From Metabacillus litoralis (GTDB taxonomy: Bacteria > Bacillota > Bacilli > Bacillales > Bacillaceae): 64,000 nt of DNA. Position numbers and translations under genes: made by a program. Each line of letters starts with the position of its first letter. The stretch's first letter is position 1. The notes under the pieces are model-generated. The model saw only the letters and a program-made list of their open reading frames with translations. It was not told the origin of the DNA and ran no database searches. Location: NCBI RefSeq assembly GCF_003667825.1, contig NZ_CP033043.1, forward strand, positions 1,981,501-2,045,500. The letters are read 5' to 3'. Of the stretch, positions 9,725 to 16,671 are shown in pieces.

Positions 9725-10432
9725 TTAAGCACCTATATACGCTTTCCTCACTTCGTCATTTTCAAATAAATCCTTGCTTTTCCCTTCTAAAACAATTTTC
9801 CCTGTTTCAATTACATAGCCTCGATCAGCGATTTTTAATGCAGCATTTGCGTTTTGTTCAGCTAAAAGGACTGTTGTTCCATTTTTGTTGATTTGTTGGA
9901 TAACACTAAACACTTGTTCTACAATTAAAGGAGCGAGACCAATAGATGGCTCATCAAGTAAAATAACCTTTGGAGATGCCATAAGGGCTCTCCCTATAGC
10001 TAGCATTTGTTGCTGACCACCACTTAACGATCCAGCTGGATCATCTTTTTTGTCGTTTAAAATAGGAAAAAGCTCAAACACTTCGTGAAGTGATTTTTTT
10101 CGTTTTTCTTTATCTCTTCGATGAACAAAGCCACCCAAGACGAGATTTTCGTAAACAGACATTTGTGGAAATAACTTTCTTCCTTCTGCACATTGAACAA
10201 TTCCAAGTGACACAAGTCGATCTGCTGACAGTCCACTTATACTTTGATCGTTAAATTCAATGCTTCCTGAAGAAGGTTTACTTAAACCGCTTATCGTTCG
10301 AAAGATTGTACTTTTCCCAGCACCATTGGCACCTAATAAAACAACAAATTCTCCTTGTTTCACACTAAGATTGATATTTTCTAATGCCTGATATCCACCA
10401 TAAGAAACAGAAACATCAGTAAGCTTGAGCAA
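9725..10432 (-). CDS. Liv-type ABC transporter ATP-binding protein (LivF-like)
   Basis: ATPase subunit with Walker A GANGAGKS, signature LSGGQQQM, Walker B VILLDEPS and the H-loop-type residue region LLAEQNAN characteristic of LivF. About 235 aa. The start taken is a TTG lying 8 bases after GGAGG; the GTG three codons further upstream overlaps the ribosome site. Its first codons overlap the 3' end of the LivG-like gene, so the pair should be translationally coupled. It energises uptake of the ligand bound by the nearby lipoprotein. Confidence 0.87.
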   Translation of the reverse strand: MLKLTDVSVSYGGYQALENINLSVKQGEFVVLLGANGAGKSTIFRTISGLSKPSSGSIEFNDQSISGLSADRLVSLGIVQCAEGRKLFPQMSVYENLVLGGFVHRRDKEKRKKSLHEVFELFPILNDKKDDPAGSLSGGQQQMLAIGRALMASPKVILLDEPSIGLAPLIVEQVFSVIQQINKNGTTVLLAEQNANAALKIADRGYVIETGKIVLEGKSKDLFENDEVRKAYIGA

Positions 10433-11189
10433 CAGCTTCACCTCCTAAGTAAGCTTCAATTACAGCTGGATTTCTTTTGATCTCTTTTGGTGTTCCTTCT
10501 GCGATTTTTTGTCCATAATTTAAAACCATAATCTTATCTGCTAGATTCATAATCATTTGCATTTTGTGTTCAATGAGACAAACTGTTATTCCTTTTGAAA
10601 CCATCTTCTTAATTAACTCTGCTAAACCGTCTGTTTCCTCAGGATTTACACCTGCAGCTGGTTCGTCTAAAAACACAATTGTTGGGTCAGTTGCCAGTGC
10701 TAAAGCAAATGCTGTACGCTTCATTGCTTCTTGCGAGATCTCTGACACAGGCTTATTGGCAAGGTCTGTTAACCCAACAAACTCTAATACCTCATATGCC
10801 TTTTCTAATGATTCCTTTTCCTCTCTTTTCATCCGAGATGTTCGAAAAATCGCATCAAATAATCCGGACGAGGTTCGTAATCTATGCCCAATTAGTACAT
10901 TATCCAATACCGTAGTTTGCTCGAATAAATTTGTAGTTTGAAATGTTCTAGCTATACCAAGCTTTGCAATTTGATGAGCCTTTAACGGTGTAATATCTTT
11001 GCCTTCAAACATAACCGAGCCTGACGAGGGTTGATGAAATCCACTGATTAAGTTAAAAAAAGTTGATTTTCCTGCACCATTAGGACCTATAATTGCCGTT
11101 ACCTTTCCTTTTTCAATCTCAAAGTCTACGCAATTAACTGCGGTCAACCCACCAAATGTTTTCGTCAGTCCCCTTACTTGAACAAGCAT
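10416..11189 (-). CDS. Liv-type ABC transporter ATP-binding protein (LivG-like), altered signature motif
   Basis: A 257-aa ATPase with Walker A GPNGAGKS, Q-loop region and Walker B IVFLDEPAAG, plus the long LivG-type insertion after Walker A. The ABC signature, normally LSGGQ or LPYGQ in this family, reads EISQEAMKR and lacks the Gly-Gly core. One of the two nucleotide sites in the LivG/LivF dimer may therefore be degenerate. The start overlaps the permease stop by one base (TAATG) and the 3' end overlaps the LivF-like gene, so the transporter genes are tightly coupled. Confidence 0.87.
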   Translation of the reverse strand: MLVQVRGLTKTFGGLTAVNCVDFEIEKGKVTAIIGPNGAGKSTFFNLISGFHQPSSGSVMFEGKDITPLKAHQIAKLGIARTFQTTNLFEQTTVLDNVLIGHRLRTSSGLFDAIFRTSRMKREEKESLEKAYEVLEFVGLTDLANKPVSEISQEAMKRTAFALALATDPTIVFLDEPAAGVNPEETDGLAELIKKMVSKGITVCLIEHKMQMIMNLADKIMVLNYGQKIAEGTPKEIKRNPAVIEAYLGGEAVAQAY

Positions 11190-12193
11190 TATTTCTCCTC
11201 CTTTACAACAACAGATTGCAGATTTTGAGAAATTTCTTTCTGTGACTTTTTAGCTCTCTGCTTGATTAGCCATGTTTGCACCCCTCCAACAATCCCCCTT
11301 GGATAAAAAATAATCAGGAGAACAAGTATCGGACCAAAAATAAGCATCCGATAGTCTTGTAAAAATTGTAGATATTGAGAAATCCAGACAACAAGAAGTG
11401 TCCCAACAAGTGGTCCAGAGAGTGTGCCGATCCCTCCAACTAGCAAATACATCAACATATCAAAAGTAACGTTAATATACGAGATATCAGGTCCTATAAA
11501 TCGAACAAATGAGGCATATAATCCACCTGCTAACCCAGCAAAGAAGGTAGATAAAACAAAGGAAACTAGTTTTTGTTTCATTGTTTCAATTCCAATCGTT
11601 TGAGCTAACTCTTCACTATTTCTAATGGCCATATATGTTCTTCCGATAAGAGAGTTAATGATTCTAGTAAAAATAAATATAGTGAACACGAGAAAGAATA
11701 ATAAAAGATAGTATTGTGACTTAGGTGTTTGAAATGTTATCGGTCCGATCGGTGCTGGCGGAGGAATCCCAATTAAACCACGAACCCCTTCGGTTAGTCC
11801 CTCCCATTTGTAAATAACAAGATATATGATGTACCCAACACAAAGTGTATAAATGGCGAAGAAATGCTCTTTTGTTCGTAGGGCGATTATGCCTATTAAA
11901 AATCCCATAATGGTAGTAATCATTATTCCAAGCAGTAGTGCCAACCAAAAATTAAGCCCCACTTTTACTGTTAATATTCCAACCGAATAGGCACCGATGG
12001 CGAAAAATCCGGCATGTGCTAATGAAAGCTGACCAGTAAACCCACCAATCAAATTTAATCCATAAACTCCAATAGTCCATATAAAAGCAGTAGAAAAAAT
12101 GTGTAATAAATATGGATTATCTGTTAACAAAGGCACCAAAATCGCCACTACAACTAACAATATGGTGGTATTTCTTTTATTTAAGAAACTCAT
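11189..12193 (-). CDS. Liv-type ABC transporter permease (LivM-like)
   Basis: Inner-membrane permease of about 334 aa with roughly 8-10 hydrophobic helices. Family marks are GFTGQLSLAHAGFFAIGAY near the N-terminus and LVGGIGTLSGPLVGTLL in the C-terminal half. The tail is Lys/Glu-rich and cytoplasmic. The ATG chosen shares its A with the stop codon of the other permease gene (TGATG); a TTG one codon earlier is the alternative. It should form the heteromeric channel with the LivH-like protein encoded directly upstream. Confidence 0.88.
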   Translation of the reverse strand: MSFLNKRNTTILLVVVAILVPLLTDNPYLLHIFSTAFIWTIGVYGLNLIGGFTGQLSLAHAGFFAIGAYSVGILTVKVGLNFWLALLLGIMITTIMGFLIGIIALRTKEHFFAIYTLCVGYIIYLVIYKWEGLTEGVRGLIGIPPPAPIGPITFQTPKSQYYLLLFFLVFTIFIFTRIINSLIGRTYMAIRNSEELAQTIGIETMKQKLVSFVLSTFFAGLAGGLYASFVRFIGPDISYINVTFDMLMYLLVGGIGTLSGPLVGTLLVVWISQYLQFLQDYRMLIFGPILVLLIIFYPRGIVGGVQTWLIKQRAKKSQKEISQNLQSVVVKEEK

Positions 12194-13059
12194 CAAGATT
12201 GAGCCCCCTTTACAAACAAGCCTTTCGGTTTAATAGTCAATATCGCCACTAATAATATAAAAGCAATTAAATCTTTATAATCATTTGAAATAAATGTTGC
12301 ACTTAAGCTTTCGGAAAATCCTAAAATATAGCCACCAATGATTGCGCCTGGGATACTTCCCATTCCACCAATTATGATGATGACAAAAGCTTTTAAAATA
12401 ACAAGATGACCCATACCTGGAAAAACAAGATTAATAGGTGAAGCTATCGAAGAGGCAAATGCTGCTAGAGCTCCTGAAATAAAAAACGTAATCATGGCCA
12501 CTTTGTTTGCATTGATTCCTACTAAAAATGCACCTTCACGGTTTTGGGACATCGCAATAATGGCTGATCCTGTTATCGTTTTTTTCAAGAATAGATGTAA
12601 AAGTATCATCGCAATAATAGCTGTACCGATAATAAGGAGTCTTTGTGCAGTAACAGTTAGCCCTAGAAAATCTACAACAATATCATAAGGTGATAACATT
12701 CTGCGATATTCAGCACCCCATACTAACTGAACTAAAGCTTCCAAAAATAAGAGAACTCCAATTGCTGCGATTTTGTCATGTATTGGCGGTGCGTTCCGTA
12801 GTGGATGAAAAACTAGCCGTTCCATAACAACGCCTAATAAGCCAACGATAATAATCGAAATAAAAATCGCCAGCCAATAGTGGATACCCATGCTCTCCAT
12901 AAATAAGAGTGTGATATAGCCACCAACCATATATAGAGCTCCATGTGCAAAATTTGGAATATGCAAAATTCCATATACTAATGTCAATCCAAGTGCAACC
13001 AAACTGTAAACGCTTCCAATTGTAAGTGCATTGAATATTTGCTGAAATAAAATATCCAT
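12193..13059 (-). CDS. Liv-type ABC transporter permease (LivH-like)
   Basis: A 288-aa membrane permease. NALTIGSVYSLVALGLTLVYG at the N-terminus and IIIIGGMGSIPGAIIGGYILG near the C-terminus are the standard LivH signatures. It is the first of the four membrane and ATPase genes in a coupled series (LivH, LivM, LivG, LivF) and begins 13 bases after the acyl-CoA ligase gene. Because the ligase has a sigma-54 promoter, the transporter is probably co-transcribed with it. Confidence 0.88.
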   Translation of the reverse strand: MDILFQQIFNALTIGSVYSLVALGLTLVYGILHIPNFAHGALYMVGGYITLLFMESMGIHYWLAIFISIIIVGLLGVVMERLVFHPLRNAPPIHDKIAAIGVLLFLEALVQLVWGAEYRRMLSPYDIVVDFLGLTVTAQRLLIIGTAIIAMILLHLFLKKTITGSAIIAMSQNREGAFLVGINANKVAMITFFISGALAAFASSIASPINLVFPGMGHLVILKAFVIIIIGGMGSIPGAIIGGYILGFSESLSATFISNDYKDLIAFILLVAILTIKPKGLFVKGAQS

Positions 13060-13072
13060 GTGTTCCCTCCTC

Positions 13073-14662
13073 TTATTTGGATACAGAATACATTTCTTTT
13101 AACGTACGTTTCAAAATCTTTCCAACCGCTGTTTTTGGAAGTTCCTCTACAAAAGCAATTTCTTTTGGCACTTTATAAGCTGCTAATCGATCTCGACAGA
13201 ATTGAATTAATTCCTCTTCCGTTATTATTTCATTTTCTTTGGCAACAACAATTGCTTTAACTGTTTCACCGCGGTATTCATCTGGAACTCCGATAACAGC
13301 TGCCTCAAGCACTTTTGAATGACTGTAAATCACATCCTCCACTTCAATCGGATACACATTAAATCCACTTGCTAATATCATTTCTTTTTTACGTCCAACA
13401 ATATAGAAAAATCCATCAGCATCCATCATGGCCAGATCTCCAGTATATAACCAGCCATCACGTATCGTATTAGCTGTTTCTTCAGGCATATTCCAATACC
13501 CTTTCATAATTTGAGGTCCTTTTATAATTAACTCTCCTACCTCTCCAATTGACAAATCTTGCTCACCGGTAGCTATATCAACAATCTTAGCATCTGTGTT
13601 AGGTATAGGTATTCCGATACTTCCACGCTTTTGAAGTCCAGAAATCGGATTACGGTGTGTGACAGGCGATGCCTCAGATAACCCATATCCCTCAGCAACA
13701 TTTGTACCGCTCACTTCATTAAAACGGTTTATCACTTCAACAGGAAGTGGGGCAGAACCACTTGTACAGGTTTGAAGGCAGCTTAAATCAAACTTATAGG
13801 TTTTATAGTAATTAAGTAGTGCAATATACATTGTTGGAACACCTGGAAATGAGGTTGGCTTTGTTTTTTCTATTATTTTCACGACCTCTTCCACATCAAA
13901 TCGAGGTACGAGAATCAAGTTACCTCCATTATAAAAAGTAAGGTTCATCGCACTTGTCATCCCATATACATGAAATAAAGGAGAAATGGTTAGAACCCTC
14001 TCTTCCCCAGTATTTGTTTTAACATGTGCAGTAGCAGCACTTTGGAGTGTATTTGCTACTAAATTATAATGTGTTAACATTGCCCCTTTTGAACGTCCTG
14101 TTGTTCCCCCTGTATATTGAAGAACAGCAATATCTTCTATAGGATCAATCTTTTCATTAGGGATTCTATCACCAGGATCTTTTAATAATTGATGAAACAA
14201 GCTTTCTTTTTCGAAAGAAACAGGAATGATTGTAGTAACTGATGTTTCATTTAAGATTTTTTCTACTACGGGTAGGAGTTGATCTAAAACAATGATGACC
14301 TTTGCCTGTGAATCGTTGAGGACGTATAGAAGTTCAGATGATTGATACATTGGATTAATTTGTACAATTGTTGCCCCACATAATAAGCTGGCATAATAGC
14401 TAATAGGATATTGAGGACAATTCGGAAGCATGATTGCGACTCGATCACCTTTTTTTACTTGACGTTTAGTAAGTGAACTCGCCATTCTATTTACACAATC
14501 ATTTAAAAGTGAGTAAGAATATGATTTATCATAGAATGTGACCGCAATCTTATTTTCATATTTTTCAACAGAACGTTGAAACAAATCAGGTAACGATATT
14601 TCTGGTATTTCAATTTCAACCGGATTTCCTTCAACAACATGCTTTAACCATGGTCTATTCAA
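13073..14662 (-). CDS. Long- or medium-chain acyl-CoA ligase (AMP-forming)
   Basis: A 529-aa ANL-superfamily ligase. The ATP motif is YTGGTTGRSKGAML (near residue 175), then YGLSEASP, TGDLAMMDADGFFYIVGRKKEMI with the hinge Asp/Arg, and the C-terminal lysine motif VGKILKR. It activates a carboxylic acid to its CoA thioester via an adenylate. It heads the transporter operon and has its own sigma-54 promoter 56 bases upstream. With the downstream ABC genes this implies uptake followed by immediate CoA activation. The acyl specificity cannot be told from sequence; fatty, branched or arylalkanoic acids are all possible. Confidence 0.88.
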   Translation of the reverse strand: MNRPWLKHVVEGNPVEIEIPEISLPDLFQRSVEKYENKIAVTFYDKSYSYSLLNDCVNRMASSLTKRQVKKGDRVAIMLPNCPQYPISYYASLLCGATIVQINPMYQSSELLYVLNDSQAKVIIVLDQLLPVVEKILNETSVTTIIPVSFEKESLFHQLLKDPGDRIPNEKIDPIEDIAVLQYTGGTTGRSKGAMLTHYNLVANTLQSAATAHVKTNTGEERVLTISPLFHVYGMTSAMNLTFYNGGNLILVPRFDVEEVVKIIEKTKPTSFPGVPTMYIALLNYYKTYKFDLSCLQTCTSGSAPLPVEVINRFNEVSGTNVAEGYGLSEASPVTHRNPISGLQKRGSIGIPIPNTDAKIVDIATGEQDLSIGEVGELIIKGPQIMKGYWNMPEETANTIRDGWLYTGDLAMMDADGFFYIVGRKKEMILASGFNVYPIEVEDVIYSHSKVLEAAVIGVPDEYRGETVKAIVVAKENEIITEEELIQFCRDRLAAYKVPKEIAFVEELPKTAVGKILKRTLKEMYSVSK

Positions 14663-14717
14663 ATTCCATTCCCCCTATTTCCTTCTTATCAAGGTCATAA
14701 CCTTACTGCTTTACTTT

Positions 14718-14735
14718 AAGCAATTTTCATGCCAA
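14718..14735 (-). promoter_or_regulatory. Sigma-54 (-24/-12) promoter for the acyl-CoA ligase/transporter operon
   Basis: The minus strand reads TTGGCATGAAAATTGCTT, identical over 18 bases to the element before the thiolase operon. GG and GC are spaced by 10. It lies 56 bases before the ligase ATG and just downstream of the activator gene's terminator. Confidence 0.82.
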
Positions 14736-14745
14736 AACAAAAAAT

Positions 14746-14784
14746 AAGTGACAACTAGGTGAATTGTTCACCAAGTTGTCACTT
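14746..14784 (-). terminator. Intrinsic terminator of the sigma-54 activator gene
   Basis: 18-bp arms (AAGTGACAACTTGGTGAA and its near-perfect complement, one mismatch) around a 3-base loop, followed on the minus strand by TATTTTTTGTTTT. It insulates the ligase promoter from read-through. An operator role was considered but the T-tract favours a terminator. Confidence 0.8.
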
Positions 14785-14843
14785 AATTCAGGAATGATTT
14801 ACCCGAGTATGTTACCTTCTTGTTTTACTAGGAGCTATGGTAA

Positions 14844-14874
14844 TTTAAAAATGAATTGATCATTCACTTTTGAA
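14844..14874. promoter_or_regulatory. Candidate upstream activating sequence (inverted repeat)
   Basis: 13-bp arms TTTAAAAATGAAT and ATTCACTTTTGAA (two mismatches) around 5 bases. The centre is about 126 bases upstream of the -24 GG of the ligase promoter, a usual distance for a sigma-54 enhancer. A related half-site ATTCAAAAATGA lies at 7879-7890, 45-55 bases upstream of the other sigma-54 promoter. Assignment is inferred from position. Confidence 0.4.
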
Positions 14875-14875
14875 T

Positions 14876-16549
14876 TTATGATAAATTGTATTTTTGTAGC
14901 TTTCGAAAAACTGTTGCTTGACTTGTTTGAAGCTTTTCAGCAATTTGATAAGTTGTTTTATATCTTAACAGAGCTTTTTTTAGTGCTGTTTTCTCTGCTT
15001 GCTCTACGATCTCTCTTAATGACATTTCTTCAAGAACAATTTCTTCATCTGATGTTGTTTGTTGGTATTCATCTGGCAGATCATTGATGGATACGTATTC
15101 GTTTGGTACGGTCAAAATAAGTCTTTCTAATAAATTAGATAGTTCCCTTACATTGCCTGGCCAATCAAAATGATAAAAAAAGTTACTAATCTTTTTATCT
15201 AACACTTTTTCAACTGAATATTTATTCTTGTACAGCTCTAAAAAATAATGAACAAGTGGAAGGATATCAGCACGCCTTTCTCTAAGAGGAGGCACGAAAA
15301 TTGGGACAACATTTAATCGGTAATAAAGATCTTCTCGAAATTTTCCATTTTTGACCATTTCCTTTAAGTCTCTGTTTGTCGCAGCCACTAACCGAACATC
15401 CACTTTTTTCGATTTTGTGCCACCTACTCTCATAATTTCTTTTTCCTGTATTGCCCGAAGCAGCTTTACTTGAAGATCCATTGGCATTTCGCCAACTTCA
15501 TCTAAAAAAAGCATGCCATTATGTGCTAATTCAAACATCCCCACTTTTCCTGTCCTATTAGCCCCCGAAAACGCGCCACCTTCATAACCAAACAATTCTG
15601 ATTCAAGAAGCTCATTTGGGATTGCCCCACAATTGACTTTTATAAGTTGCCCCTCATTAAATCTGTCACTTGAGCGATATAAATATCGAACCAACACGTC
15701 CTTTCCGACTCCTGTTTCACCAAGAACAAGAATCGTTGTATCAAAGTTAGCAAGCCTGCCGATCATTTGATAAATCTCAATCATTTTATCACTTTTGAGG
15801 ATAATATCAGGGTCTTGGATGGCAAATGATTTTAATCTATCAAGCTCTTCTTTATATTTCTCATTAAGCTGTTGCACTTTTTTTAGCTCTTTATTTAATT
15901 GATTTAATTCAGAAAGATCACGAATATTCGTAACAATCTTTTCTATTTCACCTTCTTCATTAAAAATAGGATTCCCCGTCATTAGTGTTTCTTTTTGATT
16001 AAAATTTTGCTGAACAACTGAAACTGAACGCTTTTGCTCCATAACTTTCAATGTTACAGATTCTTCTAATATCCCTCTTTTTATTAAATGATTAATATTT
16101 TTACCAATATAATAATGCTTAGGAATTCCTGTAATCCTTTCAATAGCAGAATTCGTTTTTAGTGTGTTGCCAAATTTATCAGTAATATAAATTCCATCAA
16201 ATGAGCTCTCGATAATTGCATCTAATTCACGGTTTGATTTATCAAGCTCCTTAATTCGCTCCTCAAGGCGAAACCATTGCACACCGTTTGCTAATATGTA
16301 CATTCTTCTATGCTGGTTTTCTATTGTAAAATCTTTAAAAAGAAGTAAGTATTGAAGGGTATTTTTTGAGGCAATGATCATATTTGATTCCTTCTCTTCC
16401 CAAAAATCAAATAAATCTTTCATTTTCTTTTGTAAGCATACGAATTTCTCTAACTCATCTGTTTGACCAAAATGGAAATCTATAATGCTTCCATCTATTG
16501 ATGTTATGATTGTATTAAAAAGCATTAAGCTATTTTCGGTTTTAATCAT
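14876..16549 (-). CDS. Sigma-54-dependent transcriptional activator with PAS domain
   Basis: A 557-aa enhancer-binding protein. Residues 1-100 form an unassigned N-terminal domain. A PAS domain follows at about 105-200 (AIIESSFDGIYITDKFGNTLKTNSAIERITG), then a coiled linker and an AAA+ domain from about 245 to 470 with Walker A GETGVGKD, the sigma-54 contact loop GAFSGA (GAFTGA in most) and Walker B LFLDEVGEMP. A Fis-type helix-turn-helix lies at 515-557. No receiver domain is seen, so it probably senses a ligand directly. It lies directly upstream of two sigma-54 promoters and is their likely activator, as with RocR- or AcoR-like regulators. Confidence 0.9.
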   Translation of the reverse strand: MIKTENSLMLFNTIITSIDGSIIDFHFGQTDELEKFVCLQKKMKDLFDFWEEKESNMIIASKNTLQYLLLFKDFTIENQHRRMYILANGVQWFRLEERIKELDKSNRELDAIIESSFDGIYITDKFGNTLKTNSAIERITGIPKHYYIGKNINHLIKRGILEESVTLKVMEQKRSVSVVQQNFNQKETLMTGNPIFNEEGEIEKIVTNIRDLSELNQLNKELKKVQQLNEKYKEELDRLKSFAIQDPDIILKSDKMIEIYQMIGRLANFDTTILVLGETGVGKDVLVRYLYRSSDRFNEGQLIKVNCGAIPNELLESELFGYEGGAFSGANRTGKVGMFELAHNGMLFLDEVGEMPMDLQVKLLRAIQEKEIMRVGGTKSKKVDVRLVAATNRDLKEMVKNGKFREDLYYRLNVVPIFVPPLRERRADILPLVHYFLELYKNKYSVEKVLDKKISNFFYHFDWPGNVRELSNLLERLILTVPNEYVSINDLPDEYQQTTSDEEIVLEEMSLREIVEQAEKTALKKALLRYKTTYQIAEKLQTSQATVFRKLQKYNLS

Positions 16550-16578
16550 TTCCTCACCCCTTATTTAAATAGTATAAT

Positions 16579-16592
16579 TTAAAACGCTTACA
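16579..16592 (-). promoter_or_regulatory. cre-like CcpA site upstream of the activator gene
   Basis: The minus strand reads TGTAAGCGTTTTAA, which fits the cre consensus TGWAARCGYTTWCA except for one position. It lies 30 bases before the activator start and adjoins a TATACT -10-like hexamer. Carbon catabolite repression of the whole locus through its activator is the inference. Confidence 0.5.
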
Positions 16593-16633
16593 TAATTAAA
16601 TATTAATGGTTTTAAAGGAAAAAAACCATAGAA

Positions 16634-16660
16634 AAAGACAGAACATGTTGCTCTGTCTTT
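16634..16660 (-). terminator. Intrinsic terminator of the oxidoreductase gene
   Basis: Arms AAAGACAGA and TCTGTCTTT with a 9-base loop, then TTC on the minus strand after a T-run. It is 12 bases past the stop of the molybdo-oxidoreductase gene. Confidence 0.75.
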
Positions 16661-16671
16661 ATATGAAAATA

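Noticed and set aside
14746..14784. Long inverted repeat near the ligase promoter as an activator site
   Set aside because: The near-perfect arms with a 3-base loop and following T-tract make an intrinsic terminator for the activator gene more likely.
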